Source of the DNA: Lolium rigidum
Taxonomy: Eukaryota > Streptophyta > Magnoliopsida > Poales > Poaceae
Length of the DNA stretch: 64,000 nucleotides
Direction: 5' to 3'
NCBI RefSeq assembly: GCF_022539505.1
Contig: NC_061512.1
Coordinates: 147,047,962 to 147,111,961 of the forward strand
In this document: piece after piece, positions 12,201 to 24,700 of the stretch
Layout of the letters: each line of letters opens with the position of its first letter
Numbering within the stretch: the stretch's first letter is position 1
The notes under the pieces: generated by a model
Database searches by the model: none
Told to the model about the DNA's origin: nothing
The model's input: the letters and a program-made list of their open reading frames with translations, nothing else
Program-made: the position numbers and the translations under genes

Positions 12201-12900
12201 TTGCATGGAGGAGCGGCCTCCGCGTCCAGAGATAAGGCAGAGAGGGGAGGGAGCAGGCGAGCTTGGCGTGGTGCGGTGGCGGTGGAGGACCAGAGGGGGC
12301 TCACGCCCTTTTCGTGAGGGGAGGAAGACGACAACACCGGTGGCGTCGTACCAATTCGGAAAGAAACGGGATCGGGCTGGACTTGGGCCAGAGGAGGGAA
12401 GAGATGGGCTGCCTCGGGCCAGAGAGAAGAAAACAGAGCAGGCCGTGCGGGGTGAGGGGAGAGATGGCCAGAGAGAGGGAGAGGCCCAGGGTTTGGTTTT
12501 CTCCTGTTTTCTTTTTCTTTGTAACTTTCTCCTTTTCTTTTTGTTTTATAAAACTGATTGAATTCGAGGCAAAGGTGAGAGAGAGATCTAAAAATAGTTT
12601 CAAAATATTTATGTTATGGTAACCATAACAGAACACATTATATTCAAAAACTTCTTTGTTGGAAAACACTAATTATAAAATAAATAATAAGAGGAAGACA
12701 GAGATTAGGGTTTTGTTAAAGAAAGGAAAAGAGGAGGGTTTGATATATAAACCATATGGGAGGGAAACCAAAGTAGTTTTTATTTTAAATAATTTTATTT
12801 AATAAAAATCTTGTGGATGATATGATGCATGATGACATGATGATGCAGAAAAGAAAAAGAACAGGCAATTCTATTAGGGGTATAACCCGGGGCCGTTACA
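9204..12900 (-). repeat. 5' LTR of the LARD-like element
   Basis: Near-identical partner of 4720-8422, with the same TATA-like box (minus strand, 12742-12751). Small indels against the other LTR (for example around 11920-11960 versus 7430-7490) change which GC-rich frames are open. That pattern argues against a conserved protein in the LTR. Confidence 0.92.
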
Positions 12901-12905
12901 GATAT

Positions 12906-15900
12906 GTAGATCTTGGTGAATCGTGCATGCTTATGTAGGTGCTTGATAAACAGCAACATGAACCTGATCAGCTGTAGGATAGTAGATATTGACTTTAAGT
13001 GATGAACCTCTGGCTATTGAGCAGATTTTTCACCTTGGGGAAATATGCTGAAGGTCCATTTAATTTGCTCATGTAGTTTATTATGCGCTTGAGGTTTCAA
13101 TGCTGTCAGCTAACTAATGCAATTATGTTGTGTTGATGATTATTACTGAACCTCTGGCAATTATTCATTTTCACTTTTTTAGCTCATGGTTCTTTAAATC
13201 AGTCCATCAATAATTCCTTGTCATGATAATCTTGGAGCTCGCGCCTTATTTCACTATGTTAACTTATTGCAAAGGTTGGAGCAGGAGCGGAACAATACAT
13301 GAGCCTCTTTCAGTATAACTAGAACAAGGCCTCATTTGGTAAGCTCTTTGTGATACTAGACATTATCCTTCTCTTTCAAGCATTTCTAGCTTAGCCCTTG
13401 AATCAGTTTTCTTTTTAATTTAAGCCGTCTTATTTATGGACATCTTCTCTGCTTTTCTCTTACACATTTTGTTCTTACTGTACAATTGGCTGCTCTATAA
13501 TTAGAAAAGGTTCATCCTTAGTGTTCCTTCATACCGTGTGCAGCAGGTTGATGTAGCTTCTTTTGCATAGGAAAAACGGTAAGTGCATTTCTATGTTTAT
13601 GAGGCCGGTTTATAAATTCAACCATAAGATTTTTCATCAAAAACCTCCTATAACAAATCTTGTAGTGAGGTCCTGAGAATGAAAAACGCCTTTTTGGTGA
13701 CCTCGTCTCGACGATTGTCTCTTAGCGGTTATGGAAATCATGCAGTCAAACACATTTTTTGGATTTTTCTTATGGATAGACTTATTATAAGAGAGACACG
13801 CTGCAGCACATGGATTTCTGGCTCTGCAGAAATAATTGTTTATTCAGAGGAACTCAACAAGGCCTTTAGACGCGGGATAATCCTTGAGTCGATGCATAAT
13901 GTCTTCTACCAAGCGAAAAGAAGAGTATACAATGGCCTAGAGGCCAGGATAGCAATATTTAGATAGCTATTTCTCTTCGTTTTTTGTTTGCCACTTTATA
14001 TACCCTCTTTTATAATTGCGCAGTACACTATTTGCCTATTGTTGACCTTTTAGAAAAGATTTGCAATTGATACAAACATTAAAGAAAGAAATTTGCTTTC
14101 AGTTGATGGAAGTTGGTTGTTGTTGTTGTCCATGTGTTCTTATTTTCCTTGGGTTGGAAGATAAAATCTTATATGACTCATTGTATTTGTTTGACAGCTT
14201 TGAGACAAAAATATAAGAGCTCTGTTTCCTGTGACTTTTAGTTGTCTGTACCCACCTATTCCTATGCATCTATTAGTTAAATGATTTTATCATAGATGGA
14301 TAAATGAACAAGCGACCTGATATGGTTGGTTTTTCAGTTTTCACGCTTCATGCATGTAGGAAGGGTAATGCATTAAGCATGGCAGTGGTTGCAAACCAAG
14401 TATAGATTCAGTTATTATGCGGGCCGCTGATATGTTACTTGTGACTTCCACTTACCAGACTATATGAATAAGCTTTGCAATTGCTTGGTCTGCTGACTAT
14501 GGCAGCAAATCCACGTTCCACAAATGAGGATGTTTGAAGCCTTTTCATGTACAGCCAGCATAAGTAAAAAATTATAACACCGGTAACTTTAAGGTGAGTA
14601 AAAAATGCAAGAAAATTACAAGACGTAGGCTGCCAGTAATATTGGACTCAAATTATATTTCATACAGAAGAAATATACAACTGAGTTTGGGGCACTTCAA
14701 ATTTACTGGTTTAGTTTTGGAATTTTATCATCATGATGGCTCTTTGTTAGTAATAACACTTGATATTTAGTTTATGTTTGGTCCTTCAGCCGGATGATGC
14801 AATCATAAGCCTCTTGAGGTGCAGAAAGTTAGTTTAGGAATTTACTCGTTGTGTTTTTTTTCCCTTCTTGATATTCCAGATGTTCTTCATCTGAAACACA
14901 TGTAGTCAGTGTATACCTGAACCATTTCCATGTATCTAGAATCCATATATGTCTTCACTTAGTTTTGCATTGCATTTAACAAGTTGCCCAACTTGGTTAC
15001 TGAATTTAAAAGGAGTCCTTATGCAGAACACAAATTAATCGTATGGATTCTGGGCTTGTTCAGGTATTACGGAGGGAAAACATCTATTTATGAATTTCAG
15101 TTTTGGAGGTTCTGTTTGCTAAAACTAGAAAAATAGCAGTCTTTTGAAGTGTTTTATCTTCTTATTGGCCAATGGTATTGTTTGCATTTGCTAAATCAAT
15201 CTATATCCCTGTCAGCATATTTTCAGATGCACGTATCAGCTCTAGGCTTTATGACAAGATGAGCATGACAGGGATATGACAATGAACCGGCGTCCATGGA
15301 ATATGACAAGGGCTTCAGGATAATATCTGAACTCGACCTGAGCCTTTTTCCCTCTGGTTCCTTCACAAGGTTATGAGCTTATTCTTACCTTCTTTGTGCA
15401 AGACCCTATGAGCTTTTAACCTACGTGGAAACATTCCTGGTTCTTCACAAAAGTAATGGCCGCATCTCTGTGTGTAAGTTAGATCTAATGATCCTTCAAA
15501 TGGAAGGTTATATATATTTGGTTCTCTGCTTCTCTATCTGCAAAATGATTAGTTATTGATTGTTAGGGGCAATAGTCGTTCACTTCATCATTGGGTGTTG
15601 GCATGTCCTTCTGCTCAAACTTGATATATCTTTTATTTGAATGTAGGGTTTTCTTACACAAAAATTGTGTCTTCACCATGGACAAAAAGATTGCCATGTA
15701 CATATTGCTTTATTTTTCCTTCTTTCCAGAGTTTTTTGTGCATATATTTGTTGATTGCTTCCTTGCAAGAATGAGCTGAGTATACCTTCTGTATTATACA
15801 CACCGGTAGATTCTAGCGATGAGTTGTCTTTTTTGCTTCATCCAAATTTTGTATTAGTGAGCAATGATCAGCTCAAATGGGCATTAACCTAACTGTCTAT

Positions 15901-16080
15901 GCTAACCATGGGCAAACATCTCAAGTGAAGACAAGCCAATAGAAGACATATCTAGATGCTTTTTTACAATACTGAATACTGTGATTGCACGATGCAACTG
16001 AACTCCTCTGCCTATATGTGATACAGTTCACACAATAAAATTAGGATGGTAAGGCATCCCCCTCAATCTGAATAAATTAT
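12906..16080 (+). other. Low-copy-looking non-coding region with possible short exons
   Basis: No long coding frame or known domain was found. Exon-like segments with good splice context occur, the clearest being 13544-13578 (preceded by gtgtgcag, followed by gtaagt) and a segment ending at 13338 before gtaagc. With the leader at 3430-3959 they could form a spliced non-coding transcript interrupted by the LARD insertion. RNA evidence would be needed. Confidence 0.35.
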
Positions 16081-16082
16081 TA

Positions 16083-16155
16083 CCTCCGTTCTGATATATA
16101 GTATGTTTTGTGAAGCTAACTTCCCAAAACATATTACAGTTCCGAACAGAGGTGG
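16083..16155. mobile_element. Short Stowaway-like MITE
   Basis: A roughly 70-bp near-palindrome: the left arm cctccgttctgatatata pairs with the right arm (tccgaacagagg and the upstream caaaacatatta). It is bordered by ta dinucleotides, as expected of Tc1/mariner-type miniature elements. No protein is encoded. Confidence 0.7.
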
Positions 16156-18865
16156 TACCATTTTAACTACTGGACCCATTCTTCTTGGATCTCATATTTC
16201 TGTGTGAATTGCAGTGGAAATTCATAAACGCATTATTGTTTGCTCATCTATTATGTATTAGCGTCATAAAGAATAGAAACCGGTGCGTGAGAGCCACGGA
16301 ACTGCGCCAAAGGGCATCCCTAAATCACATTCAGAACTAACATATGCATTTCCAGTTGAACTCCACTGCCACCAAACCAAAGCTTCGAAAACAAGAAGTT
16401 TGAACGTATGCATTAAATTTCAGCGCGCTTTCCGGTAGATGTCATGTGGTCAATTAGAGAGTTACACATTTCCCATTATGGCTGAAACATTTGTTCTCAG
16501 TTTAGCATGGCTACCCTTACCATGAGAGGTACACACTTACTGGATTTTTGTATTCAATGAACTGAACTATTACAAGATATACTGTCATCAAGCGAGTGGT
16601 TAAAAGTCTGAAAAAATATGTATTGCACTAGGCAATTTTGGTGCGCTAGCTGTCATGTTATATGCATGAATTACTTACAGTACTGTGACTGATACCCAAC
16701 CTTTAGAAGATAATATCCTAATGTTCGTCCATTCTAACAGTAATGATGAATGCCAACTTTGTGCAAGTTCTAACAGTAATAATGATGGTCTTCTCACCGC
16801 TTTTAGTGATGCGTTTTGTTTATTGTCAGTGCATGAATTACTTACAGTACTGTGAGTTTCTTATTCATTATATCCTCACAATAGCAACCTGTTGGAGTAA
16901 AGAATTAAACTGTAAGAGTAGGCGTATGAAGACAACAAGTAGTGTATGCAATCTTGTAGTGCTTGCAGTGAGGAACTAGCTCAGTTAATTAGCTCAACTG
17001 AAAGTGCTCAATTAAATTGTTGTGTCTCTGTAGCATGAACTCCTTAGACTTCCATTCTTTTCAAAGTTTAGTACCTACTTGTAGATATATCGCCACACTG
17101 CCAACCCATGCTCTATCATCAATATTCTATCAAGTTTCTGTAATACAAGATGGTCCATTGGGGATGTATTTTTCTGCATCTTTATGCTTGGGATTGATGA
17201 GATACTATGGCAGGGTTTATTGTTTACTTGAGGATGCTTGTTCTTTTTATTTTCCAGAAACCTACACTTGTGTTGGATCAATTTCGGAAAGAGATGTCGC
17301 TTCTGTTTTGTGGCATAATTATGGTACTAAGCTTCTTGTCCAGATCTCATTATCTGGCAAGCTGTTGAGTTTCTTGGCTCTGTTGTACCAAATCAGTGTT
17401 TCTTAAAGAGATTTTTGAGTCTGCCCTAAACTAATTTGTGAAGTACTCCAAAATCATAGCAACTAAACACTAATCAGTGTTGTTGACTAACATGCATTCC
17501 GGAGTATGTATGCTTGTTAACCAAACACTACCATGTTACTGCTCTATCTGCATTTACTTTGGTCCTATGGTGTGTTAGTGCAATCCTAATCAGCCGTAAG
17601 AAAACTAATAATGGAGTGGAGCCTTAGTGCATTTTTTACTAAATTGGTTTTCTCTAAGCGTAAGAAGTGGTAATAATGCACATTGAATGCTTTGAAAATC
17701 CTCATATGCAAGCTACTATTACATGAACTTTTCTTGCTGTACTTTCCTTCTGTACTCTGTTATGTTTCACATACAATGTCATTTACATTCTGTAAGTGCC
17801 AAATCTTTCTTTGTTCTATGTTAGAAACAGAAAATGTTCTTGTCTGATAAATGGTTGTCGGAAATTTTGAAGGTGCTTATGGGTATGGGGGACTGACATA
17901 TTCAGATACGGGAGGTACACAGTCGGCCTGAGCGACGAGCTGTTCGATAAGGCAGTGCCTGTAGTGGCTGCTACGAGCTCTGATGCTTGAAGACTCGCTC
18001 GCGACTTTGGTGGCTGGTGTAACTTCCCCAAGAAGCACCTCAAGATGACTGAGGTCGCATTCCTCTAGGTCGCGAAGGCGAAGTCTGACATTGTCCAGGT
18101 GAAATTTTGAAGGTAATGACAGTTGAAATTTTCCTAGGTTCCTAAATTTCTGGTGGTTTGCAAGGCTAGCAAGTATGGCATTATCATTGTTGAGTTTCGC
18201 AAGTGACGTGGTGGGTCACCAATTGTTCCAAGGCTGGAGGAGAAGAGAAGAATCAGAGGTGCAAGTTCTTGGCTAGGTGTCGTGTCGTGCTGGAGTAGGG
18301 TGACCTGACGGCCAGAGGAGATCTGGGCGTCCTGATGGCAGTGGAGATCGGGGCCCAGGTGCTGCCTGGAGATCTAGGCGGCCTGATGACCAGATGAATC
18401 TAGGTGACCTGATGGCTAGAGAAGATCGAGGCGGAGGTGCTTCCTGGAGGTGCAAGATAAGGAGGACGACGCTGGGATCGCTATTGAAGACCACGATGTT
18501 GGATCCCGATTCAGCAGAGAACTGATGTAATTTCGTTCGCTTTTCACCTGGTTGAAAATTATGTAAAACATCATAAGACACGGATGGAGTATTTGCTATA
18601 ATATATTTCCCTATTTTCATGACTATATATGAGTGTTTGTTGCTCTGTTTGTAGTTTTGTGTGATTTATTCTAATTTCATACAACGTCATTTTGCAAAAA
18701 CTAAAATATGTATTACCATACTGACAGTTAAATTTTACCATTATCCTTATACAAAATAAATATCGACACGAGCTCCACGGGATCGTGCGCCAAGGCGCAC
18801 TTCTAAAATCTAGTTGTGTTAGATTGCGCCATCACACATAGCTTAACCGTAATCCTAAACGGAAC
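16156..18865. other. Non-coding region with degenerate remnants
   Basis: AT-rich, no supported gene. An open frame at 17017-17406 lacks any recognised domain. Around 17905-18060 a short stretch reads as broken protein-like sequence (frame with LSDELFDKAVPVV then in-frame stops) of unknown origin. Bases 18290-18450 hold imprecise repeats of a cctgatgg...ctggagat unit, a small decayed minisatellite. Confidence 0.4.
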
Positions 18866-18867
18866 TG

Positions 18868-19035
18868 AAAGAGCGACCATAATTCCTGATTACGACACTT
18901 AACTACTACAAACTGCCCGACCAACCAAAAATACCACTCAATTCTAGCTCTGGAACTCTGTTATGAGATTTCTATTTCCCTTTTTCCAGCATCGATCTTG
19001 GAAGTTTCCAAGGGTCATAGAAAAGGATTGCAGGT
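18868..19035 (+). repeat. Diverged direct repeat B, copy 1
   Basis: Matches 20030-20230 in the same orientation: both have gattacgacacttaacta, cccgaccaacc/cccaaccaa, caattctagctc and cttggaagtttccaagggtc followed by agaaaaggattgcaggtt or its variant. The copies are about 1.15 kb apart and differ by several small indels. No mobile-element ends were seen. Confidence 0.75.
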
Positions 19036-19827
19036 TCTGCTGAAATGTGGCATTAGGGTTTCTTTTATTCGTAGGAATTGTGTAGGATTTTAATTTTGTA
19101 AGAAATTTTACACATAAGTTATTTGATTCATACAAACATATTTAATGGAACTAATCATAAGAAATCTTGTAGTGTAAATATTACAGGAAAAAACATTAGG
19201 TCATATCTCATAAAAAAATATTTTGGTACAATAAAACACACATCATTATCTCATAAGATTCAAGTATGCATGACATCCCTATCCTATGTATTTTCTATTT
19301 CTATGAGGAGTGTTGTTTTGAAACATGGGAGCATATGCTTCCTTCATTTTAAAATGCATCTTACACATATTTTAAAATTTCAAAAGAATTGAAACAAAAA
19401 AACTGCACATATATCTTCATGTGCTACGCATTCACAAAATCATTTCAGGAAAAAATAACTTGTCATATGGCTTTTGTAAAAAAACAAAAATAAGTGCTGA
19501 GAATAAAGTTGTTCAAAAGATAAATTTTCTTTTTTTACATAGACTGTAAAAAATAGTGGTTTTTTATGAAGCTTGGTGAACTCACATATATTATGAAGGT
19601 GTACATGTATATTTTTTGTAATTTTTTTGACACTTACAAATATATTTTTTTTTATTATAGGAAGGATATGCACTTGAAAGCCAAATTGAATTTTCCATTT
19701 CCATGCTTCTTCAGTTCTTCTATCCTATAAATTAAAGGTGCCGCCCTTATGCTGTACGCACACTTCGCCATTACTCGTCCTATTACTCACGTCGAAGGGA
19801 GGAATTTATACACACACAGTAAGAACA
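19036..19827. other. AT-rich spacer between direct repeats
   Basis: Very AT-rich with short random frames only. A TATA-like context (cctataaatta, about 19725-19735) precedes repeat A copy 2, but no gene follows. Confidence 0.4.
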
Positions 19828-20005
19828 AATTACTGGTCGGCAAAGGATATTCCGAGCACAAAATACTTCTGACCGTCATACTCAATGCACGACGGTTCAT
19901 CCAATTGGTGAGTTTTCTTTTCAAAAACGCTTCCTTACATCGATACTGACTCTTTCCGCTTTCAGGTGCAGTGTTTACGTACCATCGCCATCAATAAAGA
20001 AACCG
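19828..20005 (+). repeat. Diverged direct repeat A, copy 2
   Basis: Partner of 3210-3410, in the same orientation. It is followed within about 25 bp by copy 2 of repeat B. Confidence 0.65.
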
Positions 20006-20029
20006 AGAGAATGTGTCAGATTGCAACCT

Positions 20030-20235
20030 TAATTCTTGATTACGACACTTAACTAAAACAGCAAACTTTATCTCCCCATAAGCACCGACCAAACTACCTG
20101 CCCAACCAAAAGCGCCACCCAATTCTAGCTCCTGAAAATAATGGAATTCTGTTTTATTGGCATCCCAATTTCCCTTTTCCCAGCATGGATCTTGGAAGTT
20201 TCCAAGGGTCCAAGAAAAGGACTGCAGGTTGATAG
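20030..20235 (+). repeat. Diverged direct repeat B, copy 2
   Basis: Partner of 18868-19035. This copy retains additional sequence after gcacc (20082) that copy 1 lacks. A short gcat repeat follows at 20438-20455. Confidence 0.75.
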
Positions 20236-21134
20236 ATTGGGCTCACCTACTGCTACTGCTGAATGAAGCATTACGCAGTATGCACACTTAGCATTATTCA
20301 TAGCTTTTTCGCTGGCGATCGATCGAGGCCCACGTACGCGCATGCACAGGGAAAAGGAACCCCATTTGTTATCTCTGCTGTAAGCAGGAATCGATTCCGT
20401 CCAGCATCCAGGCTGGTCAGCTGGTGAAGCTGGTAGCTGCATGCATGCATGCATGTTTTTTTTTTTTGGTAAACCTAATCACAGTCTTCAGCCTCACCAG
20501 GAGCTAAATTCTGCGAAATTTGGTATGTCTGGTATTGCCCTGAACTGATGAATTACCTCTCGTTTTAGCCATGGATTTTATAGACAGACAAAGTATACTG
20601 TATTTTGCAGACGGCTATCTTGAAACGACATTTACTACACTATTCTATCTGTGCAGGCGGAATCAGTGAAACCTACCTACAAAGACGCGCACTAGCCGTT
20701 TGAGTTCCTGACGACGTTGTCCTCCAGCCAGTATTTACAGACAATCAATCGGCTAACCCAATCTGTATCTTCCATTTGCAAATAAACAAAACGGATGCAT
20801 GTATGGCTCTCTTCCTCCTCAGTAGTCAGTGCATGTGATTTTGTCAGTACTCTATACGTTTGCAGCCAATTTATGCGTGCATGTTCTATCCTCGTCGCAT
20901 TGATCAGGGATGCGAGTTTGGGTGACCTCACATGAGCAGGTTTTGTGTAGTTAAGAGCATGTCGCTCATGTGCAAAAGTAGCTAAGCTCTCTGAACTTTG
21001 CCCTGTTGTTCTACTCAACATGTACAACATGGCACTGAATGTACAACATGTACATCGCCCACTCGCCTTAATCTTCTTATAGTACGGCCACCGGCGGCTA
21101 AGATAGCACGCTATTGAAGCTAATTGGATTGTAC
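20236..21134. other. Intergenic DNA left of the large CACTA element
   Basis: No supported gene. It contains a gcat microsatellite (20438-20455) and a T run (20455-20467). A long antisense frame (20692-21390) crosses into the transposon end and is not accepted as a gene. Confidence 0.45.
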
Positions 21135-21543
21135 TCCCACTGCAGGAATGGGAGGCTACGCCAAGGGCCCGGCTATACGCCGACGGCCAAAAGTCGGGGC
21201 CGTCGGCATATAGCCCGGCCAGGCCAGCCAGCCCTTTCGACCCTCGGCGTAGTGCGGCCGTCGGCGTAGCGAGGTCTACGCCGAGGGCAGCCCTCGGCAT
21301 ATGTTTGGCCCTAGGCATAGACAGGGCTACGCCGACGGCCACCCACGGTGTAGGCAACTTTTCAAATTTGTCTAATTTTGTAAAAATCATAACTAATTCT
21401 TATGATGTCAGAAAAATGCGTATAAGGTATGAAAATGTTCAGAAAAACATCCTCTATCCGTTTATGTCAAAATCATGCATATTTGAATCATGTACAGTAC
21501 CATGTTAACATAGAAACAATTCAATCACTTTCTTATATGTCCT

Positions 21544-23309
21544 CAGGTTTCCGTTTTAGCCAGATGGCAATTTAAACGAAATCAGAAAATCTCGCGGAGC
21601 CGCATGGCATCATTTTATGTGTCCTAGTAACCAGTCCAAAAGATGGAATTGGGATACGGCAATTATTTTGGAAAACCCTTCACGAACAGGGCTATCAAGT
21701 CCGGAGTTCTATGGCTTTTAGGGTAAATGAGTAGGAAACGGCCTGTGACACCGCATAGTTTGTCGGAACGATGCCATATTTGGCACGTGCGTGGTCCCTG
21801 GGATGGGAAGCAAGGCCCGGGGAGCGGATTTCCAATCCGACCCATGGGCGATGGTTTTTTCATTTTCGGGGTGCCAAAACGGTTTTTTTTCTGAAGTAAC
21901 TACATAGGGCGCATTTTAGTATTCGCGAGACCTCCGCGTAGTGGTAGGACACCGCCTCCGCACCATATATCACATGCCATATGCACGCGCTAGCTACCTG
22001 AGAATCCCTGCGGCTTCCTGCGGTGTCCCGCCGAATCCGCTGGAAACTGACCGGATTTGAACTAGGGTTACACTTTCCGTCGCTTAATATATTCCGGGAA
22101 AAATGTGGTGTGAAGGCGGTGTCCTACCACATATCATATGCCATATTTGCGCGCTAGCTATCTGGGAATCCATGCGGCTTTCTGCGGTGTCCCACCGAAT
22201 CCGCTGGAAAGTGACCGGATTTGAACTAGGACTACACTTTCCGTCGCTTAATATATTCCGGGAAAAATGTTTTTAGGTCTATGACATATCACTTCATGTG
22301 CGAATTTTTTTCCGTTTAGCGCGATGGTAAACGGGTGCACCAGATAGCGCTGTGCACGGCCATACCGCATCTCCGTGGGGGGCCGTTTTAGCCAGATGGC
22401 AATTTAAACGAAGTCAGAAAATCCCGCGAAGCCGCATGATATCATTTTATGTGTACTAGTAACCACTCCAAAAGTCGGAATTAGGATACGGCAATTATTT
22501 TGGAAAACCCTTCACAAACAGGGCTATCACGTCCGGAGTTCTATGGCTTTTAGGGCAAATGAGTAGAAAACGGCCCGTGACACCGCATAGTTTGTCGGAA
22601 CGAGACCATATTTGGCACGTGCGTGGTCCCTGGGATGGGAAGCGAGACCCCGGGAGCGGATTTCCAATCCGACCCATGGGCGATGGTTTTTTCCTTTTCG
22701 GGGTGCCAAAACGGGTTTTTTTGTGAAACAGCTACATGGGGCGCATTTTAGTATTGCTCGAGACCTCCGCGTAGTGGTAGGACACCGCCTTCACACCACA
22801 TATCACATGCCATATGTGCGCGCTTTCTCTCTGGGAATCCAAGCGGCTTACTGCGGTGTCCCGCCGAATCCGCTGGAAAGTGACCGGATTTGAAATAGGG
22901 CTACACTTTCCGTCGCTCAATAAATTCCGGGAAAAATGTTTTTAGGTCTATGACATATCACTTCATCTGCGAATTTTTTTCCGTTTAGCGCGATGGTAAA
23001 TGGGTGCACCAGCGCACCCGGTACGGCCATACCGCATCTCCGTGGGGGCCCGTTTTAGCCAAATGGCAATTTAAATGAAGTCAGAAAATCCCGCGGAGCC
23101 ACATGGCGTTATTTTATGTGTCCTATTAACCACTCCAAAAATCGGAATTAGGATACGACAATTATTTTGGAAAATCCTTCACAAACAGCGCTATCACATC
23201 CGGAGTTCTATGACATTTAGGGCAAATGAGTAGGAAACGGCCCGTGAGACCGCATAGTTTGTCGGAACGAGGCCATATTTGCCATGTGCGTGGTCCCTGG
23301 GATGGGAAG
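21544..23309 (+). repeat. 667-bp tandem array inside the CACTA element, left part
   Basis: Anchor gcaattattttgg recurs at 21659, 22491 and 23158 (the last with one change). The regular spacing is about 667 bp; the first interval is 832 bp because copy 1 contains an extra partial duplication of about 165 bp. A copy begins near each ccgttttagcca (21562, 22383, 23050). The copy in progress at 23309 is cut by the retroelement and resumes at 33128. Frames within the units are short and inconsistent between copies, so I do not call a gene. Confidence 0.9.
22105..22130. repeat. 26-bp micro-inversion in array copy 1
   Basis: This segment is the exact reverse complement of the equivalent segment of the next copy (22774-22799). 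Both ends are the inverted pair gtggt/accac, so the inversion leaves its borders unchanged. It sits at the junction of the extra 165-bp partial duplication. Confidence 0.88.
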
Positions 23310-24700
23310 TGATAACCCACAAGTATAGGGGATCGCAATAGTCTTCGCGGGAAGTAAAACCCAATTTATTGATTCGACACAAGGGGAGACAAAGAATACT
23401 TGAAAGCCTTAACAGCGGAGTTGTCAATTCAGCTGCACTTGGAAACAGACTTGCTCGCAAGAGTTTATCGATAGTAACAGCTTTATAGCAGATAGCAGTA
23501 GTGAAATAACAAGCAGCAGAGTAACAAAGACAGCAGTAGTGATTATAGTAAACAAGCAGGATTAAAATATCGTAGGCACAGGGATGGATGAACGGGTGTT
23601 GCATGGATGAGAGAAACTCATGTAACAATCAAAGCAGTGGCATTTGCAGATAATAATAAAACGGTATCCAAGTACTAATCAATCAATAGGCATGTGTTCC
23701 ATAAATAGTCGTACGTGCTCGCAATGAGAAACTTGCACAACATCTTTTGTCCTACCAGCCAGTGGCAGCCGGCCTCTAGGGAAACTATCGGATATTAAGG
23801 TACTCCTTTTAATAGAGTACCGGAGCAAAGCATTAACACTCCGTGAACACATGTGATCCTCACATCACCGCCTTCCCTCCGGTTGTCCCAATTTCTGTCA
23901 CTTTGGGGCCTCGGGTTCCGGACAGACAACATGTGTATACAACTTGCGGGTAAGATCATAAACAACGAATATCTTCATGAATCAATAACATGTTCAGATC
24001 TGAGATCATGGCACTCGGGCCCTAGTGACAAGCATTAAGCATAACAAGTTGCAACAATATCATAAAAGTAACATCTACGGATACTAGGCACCATGCCCTA
24101 ACAATCTAATGACTATTACATGACCAATCTCATCCAATCCCTACCATCCCCTTCAGCCTACAGCGGGGGAATTACTCACACATGGATGGGGGAAACATGG
24201 CTGGTCGATGGAGAGGCGTCGGTGATGATCTCCTCCAATTCCCCGTCCCGGCGAGGTGCCAGAACGGAGTTTCTGGTCCCGAGACGGAGTTTCGCGATGG
24301 TGGCGGCGTACTGGATGGTTTCTGGCGACTTCGACTTCCCCCCGTGCGTTTTTAGGTCGAGGGCGTTAAGTAGTCCAAAGGAGGGCGTCGAGGGCCAGCC
24401 GAGGCCGCCACACACTAGGGCCGCGCGCCCCCCTCCTGGGCCGCACCGGCCTAGCGTGTGGGGCCCTCGGGCCCCCACCTGGCTTGCCCTTCTGGCTCCG
24501 CCAATATTCTGGGAAAATAGGACCTTCCGCATAAATTCCGAGGATTTTCCCGAAAGTTGGATTTCTGCACAAAAAAGAGACACCAGAGCAGTTCTGCTGA
24601 AAACAGCGTTAGTCCGTGTTAGTTGCATCCAAAATACACAAATTAGAGGCAAAACAATAGCAAAAGTGTTCGGGAAAGTAGATACGTTTTGGACGTATCA
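23310..24700 (-). repeat. 3' LTR of the Athila-like element
   Basis: 1391-bp LTR, partner of 31723-33122 with scattered substitutions and small indels. The stretch shared with 1-222 (about 23310-23530) shows that all three belong to one family. Open frames in the GC-rich part near 24180-24650 are not conserved between copies. Confidence 0.92.

Larger units (their letters stand above)
4720..12900 (-). mobile_element. Large retrotransposon derivative (LARD-like), complete, non-autonomous
   Basis: Two nearly identical direct repeats of 3703 and 3697 bp (4720-8422, 9204-12900) begin TGTGACGCCCC and end GGCCGTTACA. They are flanked by the 5-bp duplication gatat (4715-4719 and 12901-12905). The 781-bp internal region has a primer-binding site on the minus strand just inside the right LTR (9186-9200, TGGTATCAGAGCC, complementary to the 3' end of initiator tRNA-Met), so the element reads on the minus strand and the right copy is its 5' LTR. 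There is no gag, protease, reverse transcriptase or integrase; movement must have depended on another element. By eye the LTRs differ by scattered substitutions and small indels, suggesting a recent insertion. Confidence 0.93.

Noticed and set aside
11522..12337. 271-codon antisense frame in the right LTR of the LARD-like element
   Set aside because: GC-rich, Pro/Ser/Arg-dominated, no ATG at its start, and broken by indels in the otherwise near-identical left LTR. Best explained by composition.
17017..17406. 129-codon frame in the non-coding region
   Set aside because: No domain, no splice or promoter context, and composition like the surrounding AT-rich DNA.
20692..21390. 232-codon minus-strand frame
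   Set aside because: It runs across the left end of the CACTA element into its subterminal repeats, has no domain and cannot be a single ancestral gene.
21544..23309. CRISPR-like array
   Set aside because: Units are 667 bp and contiguous, without short repeats and unique spacers, in a plant-type nuclear sequence.
24176..24652. 158-codon antisense frame in the Athila-like LTR
   Set aside because: Not conserved in length between the two LTRs, GC-rich, and without motifs.
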